A stretch of DNA of 61,068 nt from SFWF01 sp045638145 (GCA_045638145.1 JAZUAU010000017.1:1-61068), one strand, 5' to 3'. Counted from the stretch's first letter, positions 35,502 to 44,177 are shown. Numbers and translations: made by a program. Notes: generated from the sequence alone by a model not told the origin.

Positions 35502-35536
35502 AACCTCGTGCATGTAAAATGCACGAGGTTCTTTTA
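35502..35536 (+). terminator. terminator of the sortase locus
   Basis: AACCTCGTGCAT (35502-35513) and ATGCACGAGGTT (35519-35530) form a perfect 12-bp stem with a 5-nt loop, followed by CTTTT. On the minus strand it is followed by a shorter T-rich tract, so it could also end transcripts from the lipoprotein gene. Confidence 0.88.
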
Positions 35537-35690
35537 TGCCCGTCTTGGTGTGAGAAAAAGAATGGAGGAGGTCTTGGTCGGGAAAACACACATTAAAACC
35601 GACCGACAAAAGCCTTCAAGGTGAAAGGAGAAGCCTTGAAAGTAAGGAGGAACAAAAACTCGCACCGTGCGGCTATGGAAACGGAGGATT
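35537..35690 (-). ncRNA. candidate CCUCC-rich structured RNA or 3' UTR
   Basis: No gene is convincing here. On the minus strand this 154-nt stretch, directly after the lipoprotein stop codon, holds several pyrimidine motifs complementary to ribosome binding sites: CCTCC at 35683-35687, CCTCCTT at 35644-35650, CTCCTT at 35625-35630 and CCTCCTCC at 35564-35571. Hairpins separate them: TTCAAGG/CCTTGAA (35615-35621 with 35634-35640, the CTCCT in its loop) and GGTCGG/CCGACC (35576-35581 with 35599-35604). This resembles Firmicutes sRNAs that pair with Shine-Dalgarno sequences. No separate promoter was found; it could be 3'-UTR derived and end at the hairpin at 35502-35530. Confidence 0.35.
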
Positions 35691-37052
35691 TTACCATCCG
35701 TAATAAGGCTCGTTGAAATAGTTTTTGAAGCCATACTTTGTGCCATTGCACTCGGGCACCTGCCAGTCGCAATTAGACCAATCGTGGTCAAGCTCAGTCA
35801 TTTCGGCTGAGGTGCGGTTAAAGTAGTAGTGATATGCAGCACCCCATTCTCCGCCGATAGGATCATCAAAGGTTATGTCGCACATATACCACTCGCCGTC
35901 TAGTTTTACGGCGCTCCACTTATGTCCGCCACCGGCAGTGCCGACAACATCTGTACCAACGATTCCAACCGCATTGAGAAGGGTGTGAAAAGCTTCGGAA
36001 TAGGATTCACAAACGCCACATTTGTTGACTAGTATACCGTATGCAGTCCAGTCATCAGGTCCGATACCTCTAAATTCAGCACCGAGATTATAGTCGGAAT
36101 CCATAAGGATTCGGTCGTATATAAGTCGTTCCTTCCACGCATCGGGTGCATCAGCGGGAATAGTGCTGATAATGCGCTCTACCTCCGCTTTAAAGACGGC
36201 ATCCTTATCGAGTATACTCTGCTTTAGTTCTTCGGTTAAATACCTAGGATTGTGTCCGTAGGCATTATAATTTACTCCGTCCGTATAGGAAAAATCTATC
36301 CTGCTCGTGCCATCAAGATTGCTGCAAATACTCATAGTATTACCGAGATACCACAGTTCGGGGTTATCACACATATAGAGAAAATAAATATAGTAATCTC
36401 TGTTTTCGACCATATTCATATTGAACGCTACGCCGTCTTCCAGCTTTCTTACCGCCTTATCAATAGCCCTGTAATTCTCCTTGTTTTTGGCATTAAGGGT
36501 TGTATAAAGATATCTGTCTTGAAGCTTTAAAGCCGTATGCTTCTGACCTGTAGTAAAGGTATAGGCAGGTGTGACCGGCTTTAGAGCAGGAGTGGGTTCG
36601 GGCTCAGGAGTCGGTTCAGTTTCGGGAGTCGGTTCGGGCTCAGGAGTCGGTTCGGTTTCGGGAGTAGGTTCAGGCTCAGGAGTCGGTTCGGTTTCGGGAG
36701 TAGGTTCAGGCTCGGGTTTAACCTCAGGCCTGGGTGTTGGTTTAGGTAGTTTATCCTTATCAATGGTAGGAATAGCAGGTTTAAACTCTTCTTCATCCGG
36801 TGTCGTCATCTCAACAACCGTATTCCCATCGCCCATATCGGTCTCTTCGAGCTTAACTTCGGATTCCTCGAGCTTTTCTTTGAACTTTTCTAAACCGTCA
36901 AATTCTTCATTATTTGCCGTTTGATTAACAGCAATCTCATTATTAAGATAATCTTCGGGGTTATCTCTCTTCTCTACAGATTTGTCGGATACACATCCAG
37001 CAAAGGAAAAAATTAACACTGTAGCCACAATTAATGATGAAATTCTTTTCAT
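35691..37052 (-). CDS. lipoprotein with PEP-type repeat and transglutaminase-like domain
   Basis: Predicted cell-surface lipoprotein, 453 residues. Signal peptide MKRISSLIVATVLIFSFAGC with the lipobox FAGC and lipidated Cys20. An acidic linker follows, then a proline-rich repeat of alternating PTPEPEPTPETE units (about residues 105-150, DNA 36596-36720), probably a wall-spanning spacer, and a C-terminal domain of about 290 residues. That domain has a transglutaminase-like triad: Cys in NKCGVCESYSEAFHTLLNAV, His in GGGHKWSAVKLDGEWYM and Asp in CDITFDDP. The ATG at 37052 gives the signal peptide at the N-terminus; the longer open frame does not. It may be a protease or cross-linker at the surface; which one is unknown. 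Confidence 0.85.
   Translation of the reverse strand: MKRISSLIVATVLIFSFAGCVSDKSVEKRDNPEDYLNNEIAVNQTANNEEFDGLEKFKEKLEESEVKLEETDMGDGNTVVEMTTPDEEEFKPAIPTIDKDKLPKPTPRPEVKPEPEPTPETEPTPEPEPTPETEPTPEPEPTPETEPTPEPEPTPALKPVTPAYTFTTGQKHTALKLQDRYLYTTLNAKNKENYRAIDKAVRKLEDGVAFNMNMVENRDYYIYFLYMCDNPELWYLGNTMSICSNLDGTSRIDFSYTDGVNYNAYGHNPRYLTEELKQSILDKDAVFKAEVERIISTIPADAPDAWKERLIYDRILMDSDYNLGAEFRGIGPDDWTAYGILVNKCGVCESYSEAFHTLLNAVGIVGTDVVGTAGGGHKWSAVKLDGEWYMCDITFDDPIGGEWGAAYHYYFNRTSAEMTELDHDWSNCDWQVPECNGTKYGFKNYFNEPYYGW
36596..36720 (-). repeat. 36-bp coding tandem repeat (PTPEPEPTPETE units)
   Basis: About three and a half copies of a 36-bp unit inside the lipoprotein gene, each encoding 12 residues of alternating Pro-Thr-Pro-Glu. 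Near-identical units make copy-number change by slippage likely. Confidence 0.85.
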
Positions 37053-37184
37053 AATAAAAACCTCACTTTTTCGTTTACACCTATTTATTCTGCCGCCGCT
37101 TGTTGCTTTTGGGTTTTTTTCATTTTTTATATTTCTTCGTAGGGAATTATATTCGACTTTTTTACATTTTTGTGTATATTGCAA

Positions 37185-37213
37185 TTGACATTTTCTAAAT
37201 TATATAGTATAAT
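37185..37213 (+). promoter_or_regulatory. consensus promoter of the first Gfo/Idh gene
   Basis: TTGACA (37185-37190), 17-bp spacer, TATAAT (37208-37213): a perfect sigma-A promoter 47 bp upstream of the ATG. A GTAATGTCAATTAC element (37220-37233) starts 7 nt after the -10 and shares its half-site with the ROK promoter palindrome. Confidence 0.9.
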
Positions 37214-37259
37214 CTATCCGTAATGTCAATTACTTAATTACATTTTTGGAGGTATAACT

Positions 37260-38303
37260 ATGGAAAAGAAATTAAGAATTGGTGTCATCGGCGCAGGCTC
37301 CTTCTGCAGATGGCATCTTGACGGAATCAATCATTCAAAATCTGCTGTAGCTGTTGTAGTTTGCGACATGGATATAGAAAGAGCAAAACTCAGAGCTTCA
37401 GAGTACGGCGTAGCTGAGTATTGCAGCGATTACAAGGAAGTTCTCGCTCGTGACGACATCGATGCAGTTACCCTTCCCCTTCCCGACCAGGAACACTGCA
37501 AGGTTGCTTGTGATGCTCTCCGCGCAGGCAAGCACGTTCTTTGCGAAAAGCCTATGGCTCTCGACCTTGACGAGTGTAAGGAAATGGTAAGAGTTGCAAG
37601 AGAGACCGGCAAGCAGCTTATGGTTGGTCAGATTGGCCGCTATACTCCCGCTTTCGTAAAGGCTAAGGAGCTTCTCGAAGCAGGTGCTCTGGGTGAGCTC
37701 TTCTTCATCGAATCCGAATATGCACACGACTATTCAAAGATTCCCGGTAATACATACGGCGACAAGACCATCCCCTGGAGAAAGGCCCCCGAGCGCGAGC
37801 CCATTCTTGGTGGCGGCTGCCATGCTATTGACCTCATCCGTATGATCGCTGGCGATCCTGAAGAGGTTTTCTCTTATGCTAACAACAAGTCCCTCACCGA
37901 CTGGCCGATTCACGATACCTCTATTTCTGTTATGAAATTCCCAGACGGTGCTATCGGTAAGGTATTCAACTCTCATGGTTGTAAGCGCCAATACACTATG
38001 CGTTCTTGCCTTTACGGAACAAAGGGAACTCTTATCTTCGATAACGGTTCTAACTCTATGACCTTCTTTAAGGAAAATCTGATCGAGGGTATTGAAGAAG
38101 CTCAAACTCTCCCCGTAAAGATTCCCGTAACCGTAAACAACCACAACTTTGCTGCTGAGGTTGAGGATTTTGCTTCTGCAATCCTCGAAGGCAGAACCAT
38201 AGTTACCGACGGTGTTTCCGGTGCCAAGACCGTTTCTGTCGGCGTAGCAATTATCGAATCATTCACTACCGGCAAGCCCGTAAAGGTTGACTACGATATC
38301 TAA
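37260..38303 (+). CDS. Gfo/Idh/MocA-family NAD(P)-dependent oxidoreductase, copy 1
   Basis: Predicted sugar or cyclitol dehydrogenase. The 347 residues have a Rossmann domain (RIGVIGAGSFCRWHLDGI, residues 5-22), the family EKP motif in HVLCEKPMALDLDECKEMV near residue 95, and the C-terminal Gfo/Idh fold with the active-site-type stretch ILGGGCHAIDLIRMIAGDPE. ATG 37260 follows GGAGG. A second copy (55075-56115) is very similar from residue 60 onward. The nearby NagA-like, NagB-like and ROK genes suggest it oxidises or reduces an amino-sugar derivative; the substrate itself is inference. Codons are biased to C-ending forms, consistent with high expression. Confidence 0.93.
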   Translation: MEKKLRIGVIGAGSFCRWHLDGINHSKSAVAVVVCDMDIERAKLRASEYGVAEYCSDYKEVLARDDIDAVTLPLPDQEHCKVACDALRAGKHVLCEKPMALDLDECKEMVRVARETGKQLMVGQIGRYTPAFVKAKELLEAGALGELFFIESEYAHDYSKIPGNTYGDKTIPWRKAPEREPILGGGCHAIDLIRMIAGDPEEVFSYANNKSLTDWPIHDTSISVMKFPDGAIGKVFNSHGCKRQYTMRSCLYGTKGTLIFDNGSNSMTFFKENLIEGIEEAQTLPVKIPVTVNNHNFAAEVEDFASAILEGRTIVTDGVSGAKTVSVGVAIIESFTTGKPVKVDYDI

Positions 38304-38320
38304 TCTATCTTCTATACATA

Positions 38321-38352
38321 AAAATGCTCCGATTTTTTCGGAGCATTTTTTT
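38321..38352 (+). terminator. terminator after Gfo/Idh copy 1
   Basis: AAAATGCTCCGA (38321-38332) and TCGGAGCATTTT (38338-38349) form a perfect 12-bp stem, followed by a T-run. Confidence 0.92.
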
Positions 38353-38409
38353 ACTATATAATTAACTATCCACCTGCAAAGTGCAACAGTCGCGTGGTTT
38401 TCGCTATAC

Positions 38410-38440
38410 AAAAATCGGAGATGCTTTTTGCATCTCCGAT
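38410..38440 (-). terminator. terminator after the NagB-like gene
   Basis: ATCGGAGATGC (38414-38424) and GCATCTCCGAT (38430-38440) pair over 11 bp; on the minus strand TTTTTG follows. It ends the nagA-nagB-like transcript. Confidence 0.9.
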
Positions 38441-38451
38441 AAAGCGATATA

Positions 38452-39423
38452 TTAATATCCAACCTTTTCCCAGCACTCGAAGGGAGCAGCAAGCTCTTCC
38501 GAAATGTAAACCTGAGTCTTCTTGGTCTGAAGCATAGAGCTGGGGAGGTAGGGAGTGATAGGACCGTGTGTGCAAAGACGGCTGGTCATTCTCTGCCATG
38601 AAGAGAATGTTCCGCAGGTTGCAAGTGCATGAACCTCGATTCTCTCCTTTGCTCTCATTACATCGAGAGGTCCGATAGTTGCAGCACAGGGAGGAACATT
38701 TGCGATGTCACCAGACTGGCCGAAAGTACCGTTAAGAGAGTTCTGCATAATGGTCATGGGATGAAGCTTTACAATCTGTGCGGGCTGGTTGAGCCACTCT
38801 TCGATGTCGCCGCTTCCGATGAACTCGGGAATCGGGTCAACGAATGCCATGTGTCCTGCCCAACCGGGGGAGGTAGAAGCGATATCTGCACCTGTTCCCT
38901 CGGTAATATCGTCGATTATCTTAGAATAATCCTTGATATTAGCGTTGGTAGGGAAATGAACATTTTCCATAGGCATACGGAGCTTAGGATCAATCTGCTC
39001 ATAAAGATACTTAATCATAGAATGAGCAAATCCTGCGCCGTAGGTGATGGGAGCGATATTTCCGTTCTCATCTGCCCACTCATCCTCTGCGACAAGGTGA
39101 ACCTTAGAGCAATCAACCTGGAAATAGTTGATGAGCTGTGCAAGAGGAATGTAGGTATCGGGCTCGGGGTTTCCGAGAATCATTGTGAAGCTCTTTCCTG
39201 CTTCGCTTGCTGCCTTAAGGCGTGTGAAGAGGGTAGAAATGAGAACAGGATGGGGGTTCATCATAACCTTAACTTCAAACTCGGGATGCCACCAAGGCTC
39301 TCTCTTTTCGAGATCCTTGCCGCTGAGGTTACGAACATATTCGCAAACTGCCTTGTCCTTAAAGGGAACAAACTCGTGGGGTTGGAAATCGAACTTCGTT
39401 GCGGGATCGGTAATGAAACTCAT
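38452..39423 (-). CDS. NagB-like glucosamine-6-phosphate isomerase family protein
   Basis: Predicted sugar-phosphate isomerase/deaminase of the NagB superfamily, 323 residues, longer than classical NagB (about 240-270). Recognisable family pieces are MILGNPEPDTYIPLAQLINY, a substrate-binding acidic site VHLVAEDEWADENGN (compare LDEY in NagB), and STSPGWAGHMAFVDPIPEFI, which replaces the classical GVDGHIAFNEP. The divergence at both sites suggests a related but different substrate. It follows the NagA-like gene by 59 bp in one transcript; AGGAG precedes ATG 39423. Assignment to the family is good, to the reaction only tentative. Confidence 0.78.
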   Translation of the reverse strand: MSFITDPATKFDFQPHEFVPFKDKAVCEYVRNLSGKDLEKREPWWHPEFEVKVMMNPHPVLISTLFTRLKAASEAGKSFTMILGNPEPDTYIPLAQLINYFQVDCSKVHLVAEDEWADENGNIAPITYGAGFAHSMIKYLYEQIDPKLRMPMENVHFPTNANIKDYSKIIDDITEGTGADIASTSPGWAGHMAFVDPIPEFIGSGDIEEWLNQPAQIVKLHPMTIMQNSLNGTFGQSGDIANVPPCAATIGPLDVMRAKERIEVHALATCGTFSSWQRMTSRLCTHGPITPYLPSSMLQTKKTQVYISEELAAPFECWEKVGY

Positions 39424-39482
39424 AATCGTTATCTCCTTTATATGTATTTTATTTTTTAATTTTAAACCGACACTGTCGGAAA

Positions 39483-40622
39483 TTAAACTAATTCTCCGTC
39501 CTTGAGGACATTATGCACCTTCATTTTGTAATCAACAAAAACAAGGTCAGCAACCTTGCCCTTTGCTATCTCACCGCGGTCATACATCCCAATAGCACGT
39601 GAGGGGTTATATGACGCAAACTTAAAGACATCGACAATTGATGCTCCCGTATGCTTAATCATATTACGGCAGGAAATATCAAGGGTCATCTTTGAGCCTG
39701 CAATTTCACCCATATGGTCAAAATTGATATCGTCAACTCCGTCATAGCCCTCAGGAATAGGTCCGTCGCAGGCATAAGCATCCGAAATGAGGATGATTCT
39801 GTCATCGCCCTTAATCTTGCGATTTAAACGAAGTAGGTAGGGGTCAACATGGATTCCAATACTGTCGCAGATCAGCTCAGCATAAATATCACGGTTGTAC
39901 TGCACCGTTTCATCAACACATGGAGTACGGCACTCGGGATATTTTTGCAATGTGCCGGTAGCGTTAAGGTGGTGTGTACCGATTTTAAGACCATAAGGCA
40001 TGATTGCCTCAATCTGCTCGGGCTCGGCTTCGCTGTGCGCAACCGAGAAAACTGCGGCGGGGTTCTTTGCCTTTACATCCTTAACAAAGTCGAGAATCCC
40101 CTCGCGCTCGGGGGCAAGCGCCCAAACCTTTGCTAAATCGTAAGCGGCATCAATAATCGGCTGATAGTCCTTCTTATCAACGGAACCCTTCCAAGGATTA
40201 GACTCTCGATCGCAACCAAATTTAGGATTGAGGTAGGGTCCTTCCATATAGAAGCCAATAATATTGCGGCATTCAGGCGACTTCATAGCCTCGCGAATCT
40301 TTGCGATAGCCTCAAGATATCCGGCAGTATTCATACTGAAATAAAGGGCTGGGCAAAGTGAGGTAGTGCCGTGCTTTAAGTGATGCATGCAAGCCTTTTC
40401 GGGTTCATCCTGAATGAATACGTATCCATCCGAATGGGTATGTATATCGATAAAGCCTGGACCTACGTATTGGCCCTCTGCATCTATAACCTCTGCTCCA
40501 TCGGGAACAGTGATCTTCTTCATCTCACCAAAGTCGATAATCTTACCGTTATCGACAAGAATCACGCCATCAGGTATAAAATGATCTCTCATAACGAGAG
40601 TTGCATTGATAATTGCTTTCAT
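39483..40622 (-). CDS. nagA: N-acetylglucosamine-6-phosphate deacetylase family (NagA-like)
   Basis: Metal-dependent amidohydrolase expected to remove the acetyl group from an N-acetylamino-sugar phosphate. The 379 residues show PGFIDIHTHSDGYVF (metal-binding HxH), the metal Glu in FYMEGPYLNPKFGCDRE, His in FSVAHSEAEPEQI and GTHHLNATG, and the catalytic Asp in ILISDAYACDG. Length is right for NagA. ATG 40622 follows AGGAG and a good promoter at 40698-40726. It forms an operon with the NagB-like gene and is divergent from the ROK regulator. Sequence details such as HTHSDG differ from classical NagA, so an altered substrate is possible. Confidence 0.85.
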   Translation of the reverse strand: MKAIINATLVMRDHFIPDGVILVDNGKIIDFGEMKKITVPDGAEVIDAEGQYVGPGFIDIHTHSDGYVFIQDEPEKACMHHLKHGTTSLCPALYFSMNTAGYLEAIAKIREAMKSPECRNIIGFYMEGPYLNPKFGCDRESNPWKGSVDKKDYQPIIDAAYDLAKVWALAPEREGILDFVKDVKAKNPAAVFSVAHSEAEPEQIEAIMPYGLKIGTHHLNATGTLQKYPECRTPCVDETVQYNRDIYAELICDSIGIHVDPYLLRLNRKIKGDDRIILISDAYACDGPIPEGYDGVDDINFDHMGEIAGSKMTLDISCRNMIKHTGASIVDVFKFASYNPSRAIGMYDRGEIAKGKVADLVFVDYKMKVHNVLKDGELV

Positions 40623-40697
40623 TCGTCATTCTCCTTGTCGCGAAATAAACTTTTCTGAGGAAAACACTCAGAATAATATGCTTTATTTCTATATTGT

Positions 40698-40726
40698 ATT
40701 TTACACTTAAAAAGGTAATATGTCAA
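40698..40726 (-). promoter_or_regulatory. nagA-like operon promoter
   Basis: Minus-strand TTGACA (40721-40726), 17-bp spacer and TAAAAT (40698-40703), about 75 bp from the start codon. An AAATTAC half-site (40731-40737), matching the ROK palindrome arm, lies 5 bp upstream of the -35. Confidence 0.85.
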
Positions 40727-40907
40727 TATAAAATTACGGTTATTACTTACACTTTTTGACTATATATACACCTATTCACCGGTTTCAGTTAACCAATTAT
40801 TTTCATTTATCGTTACAATTATGTAGTAAATTTCCTTGATTAATTGATAAGTAGTTACAAATTATCTGCAAATATGTACTAAACGACTGATTTTTTAACT
40901 TTTTCTT

Positions 40908-40936
40908 TTGAAATTACTAGTAATTTGTGTTACAAT
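40908..40936 (+). promoter_or_regulatory. ROK regulator promoter with embedded palindrome
   Basis: TTGAAA (40908-40913), 17-bp spacer, TACAAT (40931-40936). The 16-bp perfect palindrome AAATTACTAGTAATTT (40911-40926) overlaps the -35 and fills most of the spacer: the ideal place for an autorepressor to block RNA polymerase. The other bases of the 343-bp divergent gap (40623-40966) are AT-rich with no further gene. Confidence 0.8.
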
Positions 40937-40966
40937 ATCTCTATAATCTTTAATGAGGTATCAGCT

Positions 40967-42256
40967 ATGCAATTAGATAGCCATTTTCAAAGAAAAAGTT
41001 TGATTCTTAACATGATTAACCATCTCGGTCCGATAAGCCGTACCGCGCTTATCGAATATACAGCCTACCGCCCAGCAACCGTTGGGGCACTCGTAACCGA
41101 GCTCATAGACGATAATCTTATTATCGAAACAGGTTATCATTCAAGCGGACAGGGCAGAAAAAGAGCCCTGCTCGAAATAAACAAGGAACACATTTGCGCT
41201 ATAGGAATATATTTTTCCTCAAAGCACATCACCTATATCTTCTCACGGTTTGACGGGAAGGTATTGCATCGAAGTCGCACCAAATATTCTCCCGAAAAGA
41301 ATAAATCACTTTTAGTAGCAGAGGTATCCGACTATGTTAGTAAAATGCTTTCTGAATTCCCCTCTAAAAAGGTTGTAGGTATCGGTATATGTAAGCCGTT
41401 GATTGACCCTCTTAGCTATAAAATTTCGAATTCCCAAAGTCACAACAGCGAGTTTTTCGCACATTGGATTCAAGATGACCTCTCACCTACCTTAAAGAAA
41501 GAATTTAATCTAAACGTGGATGTTTTTAGCGGAGTTACGCTCCCCGCTCAGGCAGAATATACCTTTGGCGTTGCAAAAGGCGTCAGCAATTTCATTTGGG
41601 TTGAGCTTTCAAACGGAATTGGAGCTTCAGTCTTCTGTAACAGTGATGCTGTGCGTGGCACAAGCGGAATTGCAGGTGAACTCGGACACACCAATATTGG
41701 CTTATCCGACCCCAACGCAAAACTTTGCTACTGTGGAAAACCGGGTTGTGTTGAAACACTTGCCGCTTGGCCTGCTATTAAAGATAATATCATTAAGGAA
41801 CTTCGCCGCGGTGTCATCTCTTCTCTCAACTACAAGCGGGATACACCCGAAGAAATTACAGTTGACGATGTAAGAACGGCAATCGAGGCCGACGACCGTA
41901 TGTGCAAGCATTATGTTAAAAAAGCTGCCGAGTATATTGGACTTGCAATTGCAAATGCTGTTACGCTTCTCAATCCAAAGATGATTGTTCTTTACGGCTT
42001 TATGCTGGAGCTTGGCGATTTTTTCCTCGAGAATCTTGAAAAAACTATCCGGGAAAATGTTGTCTTTCTTCCAATCGATTTTGAAATTCGTATATCAACA
42101 GCATCGGAAAGCATACTGCCTCTCGGAGCCACGGCAAATATCTTCTACGAGTATCTTCATTGCAGTGATTACAAGTGGGTTTATCGCTTAAAACCCGAAG
42201 AGGTCAACCTTTACGAAACAAATAGTAATATTTCAGAAGCACCATTTATGTATTAA
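40967..42256 (+). CDS. ROK-family transcriptional regulator (NagC/XylR type)
   Basis: Sugar-responsive repressor. About 429 residues: N-terminal winged helix (SLILNMINHLGPISRTALIE, then YRPATVGALVTELIDDNLII), and a ROK sugar-kinase-like domain with FIWVELSNGIGASVFCN, GELGHTNIGL and the zinc-binding cysteines in CYCGKPGCVETLAAWPA. ATG 40967 follows GAGGT; the longer frame from 40925 is rejected. The palindrome in its own promoter and its half-sites at both sugar-gene promoters suggest it controls the locus. The inducer is unknown, likely an amino-sugar phosphate. Confidence 0.92.
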   Translation: MQLDSHFQRKSLILNMINHLGPISRTALIEYTAYRPATVGALVTELIDDNLIIETGYHSSGQGRKRALLEINKEHICAIGIYFSSKHITYIFSRFDGKVLHRSRTKYSPEKNKSLLVAEVSDYVSKMLSEFPSKKVVGIGICKPLIDPLSYKISNSQSHNSEFFAHWIQDDLSPTLKKEFNLNVDVFSGVTLPAQAEYTFGVAKGVSNFIWVELSNGIGASVFCNSDAVRGTSGIAGELGHTNIGLSDPNAKLCYCGKPGCVETLAAWPAIKDNIIKELRRGVISSLNYKRDTPEEITVDDVRTAIEADDRMCKHYVKKAAEYIGLAIANAVTLLNPKMIVLYGFMLELGDFFLENLEKTIRENVVFLPIDFEIRISTASESILPLGATANIFYEYLHCSDYKWVYRLKPEEVNLYETNSNISEAPFMY

Positions 42257-42261
42257 AAAGG

Positions 42262-42314
42262 AAAAGCAACTTATATAAACTTCGGGTAACCCCGTTTATA
42301 TAAGTTGCTTTTTA
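42262..42314. terminator. bidirectional terminator between ROK gene and sulfatase-like gene
   Basis: AAAAGCAACTTATATAAAC (42262-42280) is perfectly complementary to GTTTATATAAGTTGCTTTT (42294-42312), 19 bp, with a 13-nt loop that itself holds a GGG/CCC mini-stem. Runs of A and T flank both sides, so it can stop both converging transcripts. Confidence 0.92.
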
Positions 42315-42325
42315 TTGCTTAAGTT

Positions 42326-44151
42326 CTAGTCATATATGCTTTTATTCAAGTTATATCTATTAATAATTTCCCAATTTTCAAAATTCGCCGCTTCTCCGGT
42401 AATGAGGTATTCAACAAATTCATACTCCACCTCACCCTGTGAGTTTTTGGCATACGCTTGAAACAGATACCTTCTTTCGTGTGTCTTTGAGGGCTCAATC
42501 TGTGATAGTGCGGGTTCAAAGCCTTCAGTTGAGAGCCCTTCTGAAGAAAGGATTGTAGCAAATATGTTTTCGTGTGAAACTGGAGAATGCGAACGTTTGA
42601 GAGCGGTATTACAGTATCCTTTTTCCTTTACCAGGAGCGTTGTTAGATGGGGGTATAAAATATTGGAACTTCAGAATCAGAACCTATAGATGCGTGGTCT
42701 CCCGTAATTATGATGGTCGCATCGTCATATAACCCCAATTCTTTCAGTTGTTTAATATACATTGAAATAATCTTAAAACTCTGCGTTATGGATGATGCGA
42801 CATCGTTATACTCCGGGTGGGATCCGTCTGTAATTGGGTTGAAATTTTTGTCGTAAGCATTAGGTAAATGTGTTCCCGCAATATGAATAAAGGAGAAGTT
42901 TTTGTCACCTTCGCCAACCTCTATTGGATGATTTAATACATGTTCATAAGCATCCTTCATATCAGTCGAGTATTTAGGAACGTTGTCTAACGTCAACACC
43001 GTATGACTTGAAAAATGTGTTGTCGAAATCTGACCCGTAATGTGATTAATTGCAAAAGGTAAATGACGATACAACGAAAGGCGTATAAAATCCCAAGAAA
43101 GATGAGACGGTTCTCGCACATCATATCCGCTCAAGACCGCTGCATTTTCAATGTAATCTTCCATATATGAAGCGTTATCATACCCAGTATAACTATCAGT
43201 GTAAATATTGATTGTATATCCGTTATCACTTAAGCGCTTTAAAAAGACCGAATCGTCATATGCAGAATTTAAATAATCCGCTCTGCTCTTGCTAAAATCG
43301 TTTTCCTTGCCGGTAACCATATAGGTTACACTTGGGAAAGTCCGTGGATATAAAGATGTTGCATCATCATAATAAGTAAATCCGTCAAGAGATTCGGCTA
43401 TTTCAGGCATACTCTCAAGAGCTGCTTCCCAATATTCGGCGTCAAAACGATCTACAACAAAATAAAACACATTGTTGCTTTGTGCAAGCTCGTTAAAATT
43501 CTTATAAGAAAGAAACTTTTGTTGTAGCTCTTCATTTGAATTGCCCGATTCAACCTGCGTTTCAACATATGGTGAAAATACGTCTCTTGTAAATAATGTG
43601 ATTGTTGCATTAACTGTTTGCATACCCAATACGGTAATCAGCGCAACCAAGAAAAACAATCTAAAATTCTCGCCAAATGAAAGTCGAGTTAAAAAGGTTA
43701 TTACTAGTAACGCCAAAAACACAATTATCCAAATACCCGCATTCAAAAGCAACTGTTTGGATGGCATTCCTCCGCCAACGCCATCCCCCGCAACAGAAGA
43801 AAGCCCTACACTCAAGAACCCACCCTGAATATAAAGCATAAGTGTTCCGCCGAAACCTAACAAATAAAACGCATTAAACAATCGGCCGCGCATAGGAAGC
43901 AAAACTCCAACTATAACGATAGAAGTAATAAAGGTCCAAAGAAGATTCCAGCCAAAGAAATCAAAGAGGACAAACGGGAATTCCTCCCTATTGTTTGCAA
44001 AAAGATCTAAAGGCGTAAAAACCATAATCGTTAAACTGAAAGTTAGTGCAAGCAAAATAACTAACGGTAAGCGCTGATTCAACGTAAGTCCTACGAATAC
44101 CCTTTTAGAATCTTGAGGAATTATTTTACCTTTTTTCTGCTCATTCATCAT
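42326..44151 (-). pseudogene. membrane sulfatase/phosphoglycerol transferase-like gene with frameshift
   Basis: Alkaline-phosphatase-superfamily membrane protein of the LTA-synthase/sulfatase kind. The intact reading from 44151 gives 502 residues: four to five N-terminal membrane spans (residues about 28-190) and an extracytoplasmic catalytic domain with NNVFYFVVDRFDAEYW, RTFPSVTYMVTG, FSFIHIAGTHLPNAY and the metal motif IIITGDHASIG. It stops at 42643 after VPIFYTPI. A second frame continues the family sequence (PHLTTLLVKEKGYCNT, SHSPVSHENIFATILS) to a stop at 42326, adding about 108 residues. One extra C in a five-C run at 42649-42653 would join them. The frameshift may be real or a sequencing error. 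Confidence 0.82.
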
Positions 44152-44177
44152 TCTCTTTCCTTTCTTTTTATAAGACG

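Noticed and set aside
35534..35791. 85-codon minus-strand frame overlapping the lipoprotein 3' end
   Set aside because: Alternative frame of the lipoprotein gene running into the candidate RNA; no ribosome binding site.
36571..36924. Gly-Ser-Val repeat protein on the plus strand
   Set aside because: Mirror of the PEP-type repeat of the lipoprotein gene; it has no ribosome binding site.
42346..42561. 71-codon minus-strand frame
   Set aside because: Out of frame with the sulfatase-like continuation that occupies the same bases and reads as family sequence.
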